From: Hydrogenophaga sp.
GTDB lineage: Bacteria > Pseudomonadota > Gammaproteobacteria > Burkholderiales > Burkholderiaceae_C
DNA: 64,000 nucleotides
Assembly: GCA_030682835.1 (NCBI GenBank)
Contig: JAUXNG010000075.1
Location: 62,001 to 126,000 of the forward strand
Reading direction: 5' to 3'
The position numbers were made by a program, and so were the translations under genes. Of this stretch, positions 21,561-32,456 are shown one piece after another. The stretch's first letter is position 1. Every line of letters begins with the position of its first letter. The notes under the pieces are model-generated. The model had not been told where the DNA came from. It made no database searches and saw nothing but the letters and a program-made list of their open reading frames with translations.

Positions 21561-22659
21561 GGGAAACTCTGTCACGGCGAAAGACGTTGCGCAGCTTGCG
21601 CGCCAGATGACCGGCGAGCAGCCCGGGCGGCATGCGCAGCCAGTGGCCGCGCAGGTACAGCAGGAAACGGGCGAGCGGCGTCCAGGCATCGGAAGTGGAC
21701 GCGTGGTCCGGGCGCAGGGCGCGCAGATACAGCGCGTCGAGCGCCCGCTGCTGCAGGCGCGACATGCGCACCCGCCGGCTGGTCGCCAGGGCGTGTACGG
21801 TGGCGTCGGGGTACGGGGTGTTCAGGATCAGCCGCGTGTAACGCAGCGCATGAAAAAGCGGTCGCTCCAGGTCAAGCTGACGGGCGCGGTGCACCAGCTC
21901 CAGCCAGAAACCGGGCGTCTGAGCCGCTTCGAGGAGCAGCGCATCCAGGTCCACCAGGCCCCGCAGGCCCAGATCGAGTTCACCCTCGTGAAACAGGTGG
22001 GCCGCACTGTGCAGCACCCGGTCGGCCGGGGCCAGCGTGCGCACCCGCTCGTCACCGCCCGCGTCAACGGTGGCCCGCAGCAGCAGCTGCGTGTCGGGCT
22101 TGTAGCGGGCCGTCAGCGGCAGGATGGCATGGTGCACATCAAGCACAGACCCGCGCTTCACGTGGCGCAGCGGGGGCAGCTCGTGCATCCAGGTGCGGTA
22201 GTAGCGCTGGTCGTAGGCATCGCGGTTCGTCGATACCCAGCCCGCCATCATCAGGGCCGACTCGACATCGGCCAGCCGCTCGCGCGGCACCAGGATGTCC
22301 ACGTCAGACACCATGCGCCCTTGCGCCGCGCGAAGCCCAGCCTGCGCGTAAGCGGCTCCTTTGAGCAGCACGACCGGCAGGCCGGTGGGCCGAAGCGCCC
22401 GTTCGATGGCTCGCACCTCGTGTCGCAGTTCCAGGTGCTGCCGACCCGCCAGCTGCATGGCCGACGCTAGGTGCAGGCGCGGGGCCGGGGGTATCGCGTC
22501 CCAGCTGCCCGCCGCCATTGCGCCCGCGCCCAGGCGGGCGAGCAGATCGGCCTGGCGCCCCTGGCGCACGAGCAAGTCCCACTCGGTAAGGCTCAGATGC
22601 GCGAGCGATGCGGGGCGCTGCAGCCCGTTCACGAGCAGGTCGAGTGGCGGCAGGCTCAT
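21544..22659 (-). CDS. nucleotidyltransferase family protein of the HPr-rel-A cassette
   Basis: A 371-residue cytoplasmic protein of the uncharacterised NTP_transf_5 type. PVVLLKGAAYAQAG (about 99-112) and GRMVSDVDILVPRERL (about 119-134) form the core, the latter holding the DxD metal pair of a polymerase-beta-like nucleotidyltransferase. A second conserved block, VLDVHHAI, follows. Such genes recur next to HprK-related kinases. The ATG overlaps the kinase stop as ATGA, so translation is coupled. The transferred nucleotide and target are unknown. Confidence 0.75.
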   Translation of the reverse strand: MSLPPLDLLVNGLQRPASLAHLSLTEWDLLVRQGRQADLLARLGAGAMAAGSWDAIPPAPRLHLASAMQLAGRQHLELRHEVRAIERALRPTGLPVVLLKGAAYAQAGLRAAQGRMVSDVDILVPRERLADVESALMMAGWVSTNRDAYDQRYYRTWMHELPPLRHVKRGSVLDVHHAILPLTARYKPDTQLLLRATVDAGGDERVRTLAPADRVLHSAAHLFHEGELDLGLRGLVDLDALLLEAAQTPGFWLELVHRARQLDLERPLFHALRYTRLILNTPYPDATVHALATSRRVRMSRLQQRALDALYLRALRPDHASTSDAWTPLARFLLYLRGHWLRMPPGLLAGHLARKLRNVFRRDRVSHASTA

Positions 22660-23573
22660 GCCTGGGCCTCCAGCGCGTCAAACCAGGCCAGCGCCTCGGC
22701 CAGATGGCCGTAGCGCAGCTCGAAGCATTGCGAGCGGTCCACCAGATGCGCCAGCGCTTCAAAACCGGCCCGCCCATGCACGTGGTGGTTAAAGCTGTTG
22801 GACGCCAGCTCGACCAGGGCGCGGGCTTTGGGACGGGGCTCGACACTCAGCGGGGCTGCCTGCTCGAAGCGGGGAAAGACCACCCACGCCGGTGGCGCGC
22901 TGACGTGCGCACGGGCCAGGCTGTCGGCCGAGACGCGCAGATGCGCCACGGTGCCTTTCATCGTGTCGTGGGCCACCGGGCCCATGACGGCATCGGGGGC
23001 AAGGCGGCGCACGACGTTGATTGACTGGTTCTTCAGGCTTACGGGGCGCGGCGCGGGCACCACCCTGCCTGAGACCGGGTCGAGCAAGGCCATTTCATCG
23101 GACAGCAGGCGCCAGCCGTGCAGCATGAGCGCGGCGCACAGCGTGCTTTTACCCGAGCCGGGCGGCGCCGGCATCACCAGTACCCGGCCGTTTTTTTCCA
23201 GCACCGCGGAATGGATGGTCAGCAGCGTGTGGCAGTGACCGGTCACGCACCAGTTCAGGCCCCATTCCAGAAAGGCGAAGGCTTCTCCGAGCGCCAGGGG
23301 TGTGAAAGGCTGAAAGCCGTCGAACTCGAACACGCACAGCGGCCGGAACCAGCGGCGGCGCGGCTGCACCGCCACATGAAAGTCGGCAAAGCCGTCGTTG
23401 TCGTCAAGCCATTCGTGGTCGGCGTACAGCGCATGCAGGCCCTCGGCCACCACCGGGATTGGGCTGCGGATGTGCACCACAAACGGGGCAACGCGCAAGC
23501 GGATGCCGCTTGAGCCGAGGCGCCGGCGCAACTCGGGCCGGGGCAGAGACGAGAGTGTGCGAACGGCGGTCAC
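22656..23573 (-). CDS. HprK-related kinase A
   Basis: About 305 residues. It resembles the P-loop domain of HPr kinase/phosphorylase: Walker A PAPPGSGKST, a preceding HSAVLEKNGRVLVM strand, then WRLLSDEMALLDP matching the HprK acidic strand, and a basic LKNQSI segment. It lacks the N-terminal domain of true HprK and there is no ptsH or PTS gene nearby, fitting the HprK-rel-A family of exosortase-bearing bacteria. I prefer the GTG at 23573, which overlaps the PqqD stop as GTGA; a GTG at 23591 is also in frame. The target of phosphorylation is not known; the adjacent PqqD-like protein is a candidate partner. Confidence 0.83.
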   Translation of the reverse strand: MTAVRTLSSLPRPELRRRLGSSGIRLRVAPFVVHIRSPIPVVAEGLHALYADHEWLDDNDGFADFHVAVQPRRRWFRPLCVFEFDGFQPFTPLALGEAFAFLEWGLNWCVTGHCHTLLTIHSAVLEKNGRVLVMPAPPGSGKSTLCAALMLHGWRLLSDEMALLDPVSGRVVPAPRPVSLKNQSINVVRRLAPDAVMGPVAHDTMKGTVAHLRVSADSLARAHVSAPPAWVVFPRFEQAAPLSVEPRPKARALVELASNSFNHHVHGRAGFEALAHLVDRSQCFELRYGHLAEALAWFDALEAQA

Positions 23574-23863
23574 GCGGGCGAACGCTCCCACAGGCCCAGC
23601 GCTTCAAACTCGCTGAGAAGGTCGCTCACCATGCGCAGGTCGTCGGCGTCGGGTTCTGCCTGCAGCAGCAGGCGACCCAGTTCCAGCGGGCTCAGGTCGG
23701 GCTGCTCGAGCAGCCGCTGGAAGGCTTCGCCTGCAATGGGGTTGAGCACCTGCAGGCTGCCGTCGGCTTCGTCGTAGACGACTGCCCCGTCGGCCCAGAC
23801 CTTGACCACGAAGTCGGCTGCCCGGTCAGCGCGCGTCGGGGCGCGTGACGCGGCCCCGCTCAC
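23570..23863 (-). CDS. PqqD-like protein of the HPr-rel-A system
   Basis: A 97-residue protein with a PqqD/winged-helix-like fold: VYDEADGSLQVLNPIAGEAFQRLLE (roughly 30-55) matches the PqqD pattern of a short hairpin, then LNPxxxxxF. PqqD proteins are peptide chaperones that present precursors to modifying enzymes, so this one may deliver the secreted neighbour or another peptide to the kinase. The GTG start at 23863 overlaps the stop of the upstream gene as GTGA and its own stop overlaps the next start as GTGA. Confidence 0.78.
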   Translation of the reverse strand: MSGAASRAPTRADRAADFVVKVWADGAVVYDEADGSLQVLNPIAGEAFQRLLEQPDLSPLELGRLLLQAEPDADDLRMVSDLLSEFEALGLWERSPA

Positions 23864-24471
23864 AGGAATGCTGGACCGAACACCGTTTCGAAGTAGTGCA
23901 TCGTCTGGTCGGGCGTCCAGTTGGCGCCGGCAAACGGTGACCAGAAGCCCTGTCCGTTCCAGATCGCGTTGCACTGGCTGCGCGTGAGCAGCACACGCCC
24001 GGGATCGTCCTGCACGGAAGCCGCCGACAGGTAGGCGGCGGCCACGTGCCGCGCAAGAGCGGCACCCGGCACGTGACCCGGCAGCTCCAGCACCTCCTGA
24101 AAGCTCAGCTTGGTGTAGCGGTTTTGCGGGTTGGCGGTGAAGCCCAGTCCGCTGGCCAGGAAGAGCTGGCTCTTGAAGCCCGCCGGCAGGCCGTTTTCGT
24201 GATTCTTCCAGTAGCCGTGCGACTGGCACTGGTAATTGGCATTGATCTCACGGCCACGGCTGAGCTTCATGTGGGCCGCGGTAAGCGAGGAGAACGACGA
24301 GGGGCGGATGCACGAGTGCTCGCCCGCCAGCACGGTGTTGCTTTTGAGGGCCGCCATCACGGGTGTGGCCGCCAGACCCGCCCGCACCAGCCGGCGCCGG
24401 CTCAGGCCGGCGTCGCTCGGTTGCGACGGGGCGGACGATGCGGGGGTAGCGGTGTGGTGCTGTTCGGTCAT
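23860..24471 (-). CDS. twin-arginine exported protein with GYWKNH motif, first gene of the HPr-rel-A cassette
   Basis: A 203-residue protein. An N-terminal SRRRLVRAGLAATPVMAA segment (about 24-41) looks like a twin-arginine signal with LA-G cleavage near residue 50. The mature part has CQSHGYWKNHENGLP (near 82), a motif seen in many secreted proteins of exosortase-bearing bacteria, and three Cys in all (Cys55, Cys82, and Cys170 in SQCNAIWNG). It carries no PEP-CTERM tail. As the first gene of a five-gene coupled operon it is the probable substrate of the cassette. No function is known to me. Confidence 0.7.
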   Translation of the reverse strand: MTEQHHTATPASSAPSQPSDAGLSRRRLVRAGLAATPVMAALKSNTVLAGEHSCIRPSSFSSLTAAHMKLSRGREINANYQCQSHGYWKNHENGLPAGFKSQLFLASGLGFTANPQNRYTKLSFQEVLELPGHVPGAALARHVAAAYLSAASVQDDPGRVLLTRSQCNAIWNGQGFWSPFAGANWTPDQTMHYFETVFGPAFL

Positions 24472-24672
24472 GGTGTGCGGCTCGTAATGCAGTGAGGTGG
24501 ACGGGCGGATCGAGCCCGCCTACCCATCAGTGGGACAGCATACAGGATATGCAAGTTCACAAGCAAGCAAGAAGCCTGCCGTCGACAACTTTGGACCGCA
24601 GGTGCTTGATTCATAAGGCCACATGCGGCCGGCCATTGCACCAGGCAGAGTAAGTGGCAAATTTTCCGACAC

Positions 24673-27447
24673 TCACAGTTCCGCCTGCAGCTTGCGCACT
24701 TCGGCCTGCCCGCCGAACTTGTCGCCCAAGGCAGCCAGCTCGGTGAGCAGGGTTCTGGCAGCAGCTTTGTCGCCAGCCATGAGCTGGATGCGCGCCAGAC
24801 TGAGCTTGAAGACCGCGGCATTCGGATCCAGTTCCACCACCCTCTTCTGCAGCGTGAGCGCGCGGGCCACCTCGTTGCGCTCGGACAGCAACACCGCCAG
24901 GGTGTCCATGTAGGCGGGCTGGTTAGGCACGAGCTCATTGGCCCGCTCGGCAAGCGTCACCGCGTCATCACGACCGAGCCGCCCCGCCACCCAGGCCAGG
25001 TTGTTCAGCGCCAGCGCGTTGCGCGGGTTGGCCTGCACCACGCGTTCGTAGTGCCGCTGAGCCTCGGCCAGCTTGTTGTCGGCAATCGCGCGGTCACCCA
25101 GGTAGAGCAGGAACGCGGCGTCGTTGGGGCGGTTCTTCTGCCAGTCGGCGGCCACCCGCTCGGCTTCGGCGGGCTTGCCCTGCGCGAGCAGCACCGTGTG
25201 CAGCTTGATCGCCAGTTCGGGGGCCGGGGCCAGCTTGAGCCCGCTGCGGTAGGCGTTGGCTGCCGCGTCCCAGCTTTTGCCAGCGGCGTGGATGTCGCCC
25301 TCCATGGCGAAGCCCACAGGTTCGCGGGCGCGCTGCTGCTGCACGGTGCGGGCCACGGCAAGCGCATCCGCCGGGCGATTACCCTGCATCGCGAGATCCA
25401 CCAGGCTGCGCTGGGCCAGCAGCAGGTCGGGCTGGAGGTCGAGTGCGCGGCGCAGGCTCTGGGCCGCGGCCGTCGTGTCTTTGTTGGCGATGTGGGTGTT
25501 GGCCTGACGCAAGAAGGGCAGCGGCGAGCGCGGCATCAGCCCCACCAGCTTGTTGAAGCTGCTGAGCGCCTGGTTGATGTCGCCATTGGCGGTCTGCGCG
25601 CGGCCCAGGGCGTCCAGCGCTTCGGGCGACTGCGGCAGCGCGGCCACGGCGGTCTGAGCAGCTTGCAGGGCGGCACGGGCGTCGTTCTGGCGCAGGTAGT
25701 GGTCAACCAGGCGCACGTGGGCGTTCTTGTCGGTGCGGTCGGCGTCGATGGCCTTTCGGATCTGGTCGGCCACGGCTTCCTTGCTGGCACCGGTGCCAGC
25801 GTCCAGCTCGGCCAGGGCCAGCAGGGCCTGCGCATTGCGGGGGTTGCGCTGCACCAGCGCGTTGAAGCGCTTGCGTGCCTCGTCGGGCTTGCCTTCGGCC
25901 ACGTCCAGCGATGCCAGTGCCGCGGTGGCGGCGAAATAGTCGGCGTCGAGCGACTGCGAACGCTCGAACGCGGTACGGGCACCGGCCCGGTCGTTGCGCA
26001 TCAGCAGCACGCGACCGCGCAGGTGGGGTGGCATGGGGTCGCTGGCGCGCTTCTTTTCCAGGTCGGCAATGGCGGCCAGCGCCTTGTCGTGCTCGTTCTT
26101 CTGCAGGTGGGCATTGATCAGCGCCATGTCGGCCAGCACACCGGAGTCGGTAGCCGCGATGTTGCGCAGCGAGTCCAGCGCCACATCGGTTTGGCCGGCC
26201 ATCAGCTGGGTGACCGCGAGCGAGGTGCGTTTGGACGCATCGTCCGGGTCCAGCCGGGAAGCGCGGGTGAACAGTTGCTCGGCCTGGGCCGCGTCGCCCT
26301 TGACCATGTAAGCCTGGCCGGCCACGGCAAGCAGGCTGGCGTCTTCAGAGTTCCCCAGGTCGGCCGGCAGCGCGCCGATGGCTTTGTCCACCTGACCGCT
26401 GCGCAGGTAGGTCATCACCAGCACGCGCCGCGCCACCTTGAGGTCTGGCGAGGCCTGCAAGGCACGCGAGGCAAGGGTTTCGGCCTGCGCCCAGCTGTTG
26501 AGCTGGTACTCGGTGGCCGCGGCCAGCTCCAGCGCCATGGGGCTGTCGGGCGAGAGCTTCAGCAGCTGCTGGGCCGCCTCGCGCGCGGCCGGGAAGTCGT
26601 CTTTCTGGAACGCCAGCTGGGCCTGCAGGAACAGGGTCTGGGGATGGCCGGGGCCGATTTTCTTCAGCGCCTCCAGCTCACGCCCGGCCTGTTCGATCTG
26701 GCCTTCGCTCAGCAGCACACGCACCACGCCAGCCTGGGCGTCGGTGTAGCGCGGCGCAGCCGCCGCCGCCGCACGGTAGGCCTCCAGCGAGCCGGCGGGC
26801 TGGGCCTTGCCGTACAGCAGGATGTCGCCCTTGAGCTTGAGGGCTTCTGCTCCCTGCGCCGTGCCGGTGAGCACCGAATCGAGCACCGCGAGCGCACCGT
26901 CGAAATCCCGTTGAGAAGCGCGGTAGCGGGCCTGCTCCACCAGCGCCGGTGCGTGGTCGGGCTTGGCCTGCAGTGCAGCCTGCAGGCTGGCTTCAAAAGC
27001 ATCCTGCCGGCCCTGCTGGCGCCAGGCAATGGCCACCAGGGTCCTGAGTTCGGCATTGCCTTCGGGCGTGCTCAGCTGGGTCTGGCCGAACGCATCGGTG
27101 ACCTGGCGGTATTTGGCCTGCGCCACCCGGGTCCGCACCAGCAGGGTGGTGAGCTCGTCGCCGGGGTGGCCGAGGTCCTGCGCTTTCTGCAGCTCGGTCT
27201 CGGCGCCCACCGGGTCGCCGTTGAGCCAGAGGGCCTTGCCGAGCAGGAAGCGGGCTTCGGCCAGCTCGGGGTTCTCCTGCAGGGCGTTTTTGAGCTGGAT
27301 GATGGCGGCCGCCTGGTCGTCCTTGTCGAGGTAGGTGCGCGCGGATTCCAGCATCTTCTGCGGATCACGGTCGCTGCAGGCACCCAGCAGCAAGGCGGCA
27401 GCCAGGGCGACGGGCGCGGCCCGCCAACGCATTGAAACTTGATTCAT
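24673..27447 (-). CDS. prsT: PEP-CTERM system TPR-repeat lipoprotein PrsT
   Basis: A 924-residue lipoprotein. The signal peptide ends in LLGAC (lipobox, Cys near residue 24), and the rest is a long array of tetratricopeptide repeats (pairs such as AQLAFQKDDFPAAREAAQQLLKLSPDSPMAL). A strong ribosome-binding site (AGGAG, 7 nt before the ATG at 27447) supports the start. PrsT is known as a recurrent partner of prsK and prsR in exosortase A genomes and is thought to act in the periplasm in exopolysaccharide or protein sorting. It follows prsR by 22 bp. The exact role is not established. Confidence 0.9.
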   Translation of the reverse strand: MNQVSMRWRAAPVALAAALLLGACSDRDPQKMLESARTYLDKDDQAAAIIQLKNALQENPELAEARFLLGKALWLNGDPVGAETELQKAQDLGHPGDELTTLLVRTRVAQAKYRQVTDAFGQTQLSTPEGNAELRTLVAIAWRQQGRQDAFEASLQAALQAKPDHAPALVEQARYRASQRDFDGALAVLDSVLTGTAQGAEALKLKGDILLYGKAQPAGSLEAYRAAAAAAPRYTDAQAGVVRVLLSEGQIEQAGRELEALKKIGPGHPQTLFLQAQLAFQKDDFPAAREAAQQLLKLSPDSPMALELAAATEYQLNSWAQAETLASRALQASPDLKVARRVLVMTYLRSGQVDKAIGALPADLGNSEDASLLAVAGQAYMVKGDAAQAEQLFTRASRLDPDDASKRTSLAVTQLMAGQTDVALDSLRNIAATDSGVLADMALINAHLQKNEHDKALAAIADLEKKRASDPMPPHLRGRVLLMRNDRAGARTAFERSQSLDADYFAATAALASLDVAEGKPDEARKRFNALVQRNPRNAQALLALAELDAGTGASKEAVADQIRKAIDADRTDKNAHVRLVDHYLRQNDARAALQAAQTAVAALPQSPEALDALGRAQTANGDINQALSSFNKLVGLMPRSPLPFLRQANTHIANKDTTAAAQSLRRALDLQPDLLLAQRSLVDLAMQGNRPADALAVARTVQQQRAREPVGFAMEGDIHAAGKSWDAAANAYRSGLKLAPAPELAIKLHTVLLAQGKPAEAERVAADWQKNRPNDAAFLLYLGDRAIADNKLAEAQRHYERVVQANPRNALALNNLAWVAGRLGRDDAVTLAERANELVPNQPAYMDTLAVLLSERNEVARALTLQKRVVELDPNAAVFKLSLARIQLMAGDKAAARTLLTELAALGDKFGGQAEVRKLQAEL

Positions 27448-27469
27448 GGAAATCTCCTGGATGGCGGGT

Positions 27470-28827
<1,358 letters not shown>

Positions 28828-28831
<4 letters not shown>

Positions 28832-30936
28832 GCCTCCCCCAGTGTGTGCAGGTCGGACTGCTGAAACGACTCGATCAGGGGCAGCAGCAGCGTGACCACC
28901 GTGCCCACGCCCTCCTCGCTCTTGACCGATACCTTGCCGCCCAATTCCTGCACGTATTGAAAACTCTCGTAGGCGCCGATGCCCATGCCAGCCTCTTTCG
29001 TGGTCTGAAACGGCTTGAACAGCCGCTCCTGCACGAAGGACTCCGACATGCCCATGCCTGTGTCGCCCACCTCCACCCGGGCGTGGCTGCCGTAGCGCTG
29101 CACCTTGAGCCACACGCGCTGATGCGGCTGGCTAGCGTCGAGTGCGTTGTTGACCAGGTGGCCCACAACCCGCTCCAGGCGCTCTTCGTGGCCCCGCGTG
29201 GCCACACGGGGTTCGAGCTCCAGCTCCAGCTGGCGGCCGCGGCGCTGCACCGATGCAGCCAGGGTCTGTGCGATGCGACCGAGATCGACACCCACCGCAC
29301 TGCCACCCGGTGCGGCGCCCTCGCGCAACTGCAGCATGAGCTGGCGCATGCGCTCCAGTGAATTTTCGACCGTCATGAGCATGTCGGCCTGGAACTCGGG
29401 GTTGTGGCCCAGGCGCTTGGCATTCTTCATCATCAGCGAGAGCTGGGTGACGATGTTCTTGAGGTCGTGCACCACAAAGGCCGACATGCGGCTGAAGGCC
29501 TCGAATTTTTTCGCCTCCAGCAAGGCCTCGGTGGCCTGCATCTGGGCCAGGAAGCTCGCCGCCTGGCGCCCGGCCGTCTTCAGAAGATCGTTGACTTCCC
29601 AGTTCACGTCCATGCGGGTGCGCGGGCTGGCCAGCACCACGAAGCCCAGCAGCTGCGTCCCCAGCCACAGGGGCACCAGCAGCCAGGCCTGCGGCTGCGC
29701 CCCGAGCCAGGGCGACAGGGGCAGATGGTCGTAGCGTTCAGGCGCCACGCGGTATTCATCGAGGTTGACCACCCAGCCGGTGCGCTGCATGAATCCCATG
29801 AGGGCGGAGTCCAGCGGCTCCGCGTCGTCGGTGTGGGGCAGGTTCCAGCGCGCCACCTGGCGGTAGGCGGCTTCGTCGGGCCGGCGCAACCAGAGCGCGC
29901 CGGCCGGGCTCTCCAGCATGTCGGCCAGACCGCGGATGACGTGCAGGCCCATGTCTTGCGGACCTGCCTGGCTGGAGAGCGTCTGCGTGAACTTCAGCCA
30001 CTCTTCGCGGTAGTCGTAGCGGTAACGGAAGAAGTGTTTGCCCAGCAACACACGCACCCGGGCCCGGAACGAATGCGAGAGCACCAGCGCCACCAGCGCC
30101 ACCACGGCAATGAAAAACAGGGCCAGCTGCAGCGCCCGGCCCCAGTCGCTGCCGAAATAGCGCACGTAGTAGCCCACGCCCGCAATGAACAGCAGGTAGG
30201 CACCCACCAGGAGCAGGCTCGCCGAATGGAACACCACCTTGCGCGAGACGCGGATTTTGGCGATCCAGTTGCGGTGCCGTGTGGTGGACATCAGCAGCAG
30301 TGGCATCAGCGCCGCGTGCACCAGACCGCGGATGTGCAGCGCGTCGGGGTCAATGCCGTTGAACAGTACCGCCTGCGAGAAAAGATACAGGTCGTAGATG
30401 AAGGTGCCGGCCAGACCGAGTGAGATCGGCTTGGCGCTCCACATGGCGTCTTCGGGCAGGTTGCGAAACAGCTGCTCCACCAGCACCAGACCAAATACCG
30501 ACAACAGCATCATGGCCAGAAACACCGCCGTCAGGGCACTCTCGGGGTTGCGCGACCACAGGGCCGCAAAGAACAGCATCGCCAGGCTCAACAGCGGCAA
30601 GGCCCCCGCCAGCGGTGCCATCCACGGCTCAGCCGCCGTCTGTTTCGAGGCGCCCTGCCCCGCACGGAACAGGGACACCACAAAGGCGAACCAGGCGCCA
30701 TAGCGGCAGACGTCGAGCACCGCCGACCAGAACCAGCCGGCGAACGATCCGACCGACAGCGCACTCACCAGCGCCCACAGGGCCGTGAGTGCGGAGGCCG
30801 CGAGCACGGCAACACCGGTGCGGTTCACCGGCGAGCGGAAATACCCCAGGGTGGCGAGGTAGACCGCCAGCCCGCTGTAGGCGAGCGTTGCCAGGGCGAA
30901 GCCCCAAACCATGAGGGCGGGTGCCACCTCACTCAT
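28828..30936 (-). CDS. prsK: XrtA/PEP-CTERM system sensor histidine kinase PrsK
   Basis: A 702-residue membrane kinase. About eight or nine N-terminal transmembrane helices (1-295), a GAF-like domain (about 320-470), then HisKA with SAFVVHDLKNIVTQLS (phospho-acceptor His490) and a HATPase domain with VNNALDAS, GDTGMGMS and GMGIGAYE. This is the characteristic PrsK architecture: a multi-pass sensor rather than a simple two-helix sensor. It is coupled to prsR by a 4-bp overlap and follows the sugar transferase by 30 bp. The stimulus is unknown; a membrane or cell-envelope cue is inferred from the many helices. Confidence 0.94.
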
Positions 30937-30966
30937 GGGTGCGACCCCTGCAAGGGCCGCGGCAGC

Positions 30967-32361
30967 TTATTGAGCACCTTTGCCCGTCAGGACAACGCCG
31001 ACGGTTTCAAACAGGATGACCAGGTCAAGAAACAACGAGTGGTTCTTGACGTAATACAGGTCGTACTGGAGCTTTTCGATGGTGTCTTCGCGCGAGGCAC
31101 CGTACTGGTAGCTCACCTGCGCCCAGCCGGTCACGCCCGGCTTGACGCTGTGGCGCACGGCATAGAAGGGAATGTCTGCCGTGAGCTGGTCCACAAAATA
31201 CGGGCGCTCCGGACGCGGCCCCACCAGGCTCATGGTGCCCAGCAGCACGCCGAAGAGCTGCGGCAGCTCGTCGATGCGCACCTTGCGAATGACGCGCCCC
31301 ACACGCGTGACCCGGCTGTCGGAGGCCGAGGCCCAGCGAGGCACGCCATCTTTCTCGGCATCGGTGCGCATGCTGCGGAACTTCACCACGTCAAACGGCT
31401 TGCCACCCAGCCCAACGCGTTGCTGTCGGTACAGCACGGGCCCCGGGCTCTCCAGCTTGATCATCAGAACGGTCAGCAGCATCAGCGGCAGCGTGATGAT
31501 GATCAGGACCAGTGCACCGGCGATGTCGAACAGCCGCTTGACGGACGTGCGCAGAAAGCCCTGGTTGAACCCTTCCCCGAAGATCAGCCAGCCGGCCGAC
31601 ATCGCGTCCAGCCGGATCTGGCCCAGGTTCTGCTCGAAGAATGTGGCGATGTCGGACACCCGCACGCCCTGCAGTTTGCAGTCCAGCAGCTCGCGCATGG
31701 GCATGCTGCCACCGCGGCGCTCGGTGAGGGCGACGACGATCTCGTCCACGCCCAGGCGACGGGCAACTTCATCCAGACGTTCGTCGGGCCCAAGCGACGC
31801 CCAGGTCGACACCCGGTGCTCACTTTCATTCGGACTGGCCAGGTAGCCCATCAGCTCCACGTTGGAGCCCGAGGCCTGCAAGGCGCGTCCCACCAGGCGG
31901 GCGCGTTCGCCGGTACCAAACACCAGCACTTTGCGCCGCGTCAGCGCGCTGGGCAGCATCTCGCCGACGAGCACGCGATGCGTGAGCATGAAACCTGTGG
32001 TGCCGAGCACCACCAGGGCCACCCAGCGGCTGTCGTACGAAGCCTCCAGTGGCAGCAGCCACAGCACGCCCACCGCGATGGCTCCCGACAGCACGAAAGA
32101 CAACACCGCCCGGGCGCGCATCTGGCCGGTGGTCTTGCTGCGCGCGCGTTCGTAGAACCCCAGTGCCGAGTTCACGGCCAGCATACCCAGGGCCATCAGC
32201 ACGCCCCGGGTGAGTCCCTCCGTCACGGCCGAGGTCGGAAGTTCCGCTGCATTGGATTGCACATACAGTGCAAGTATGAGCGCTCCCACCACCAGACCCA
32301 TATCCAGAACGACCTGAAGGACGGTCCGGCGGTGGAAGTAATGATTAAAAATCTTGATCAA
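30967..32361 (-). CDS. XrtA-associated polyprenyl glycosylphosphotransferase (TIGR03013-type)
   Basis: A 464-residue priming sugar transferase that starts the exopolysaccharide repeat unit on undecaprenyl phosphate. Four N-terminal transmembrane helices (about 15-125), a Rossmann-like CoA-binding-like domain (VLVFGTGERARLVGRAL near 145), a fifth helix (about 275-300), and the C-terminal bacterial sugar transferase domain with RQQRVGLGGKPFDVVKFRSM and SLVGPRPERP. This is the WbaP/EpsB-type fold in the exosortase A subgroup. Start is TTG at 32361 (MIKIFNHYF) with a weak AGGGA eight bases upstream. It directly precedes prsK. Confidence 0.92.
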   Translation of the reverse strand: MIKIFNHYFHRRTVLQVVLDMGLVVGALILALYVQSNAAELPTSAVTEGLTRGVLMALGMLAVNSALGFYERARSKTTGQMRARAVLSFVLSGAIAVGVLWLLPLEASYDSRWVALVVLGTTGFMLTHRVLVGEMLPSALTRRKVLVFGTGERARLVGRALQASGSNVELMGYLASPNESEHRVSTWASLGPDERLDEVARRLGVDEIVVALTERRGGSMPMRELLDCKLQGVRVSDIATFFEQNLGQIRLDAMSAGWLIFGEGFNQGFLRTSVKRLFDIAGALVLIIITLPLMLLTVLMIKLESPGPVLYRQQRVGLGGKPFDVVKFRSMRTDAEKDGVPRWASASDSRVTRVGRVIRKVRIDELPQLFGVLLGTMSLVGPRPERPYFVDQLTADIPFYAVRHSVKPGVTGWAQVSYQYGASREDTIEKLQYDLYYVKNHSLFLDLVILFETVGVVLTGKGAQ

Positions 32362-32456
32362 TCAGCATTCCCTGTGTGTTTTTTGCATACGTTTCCGCCG
32401 TCTGATGCACGGTTTTTCACAGAACACCCATGGCATCTTACTGATCCCGCGATGAA

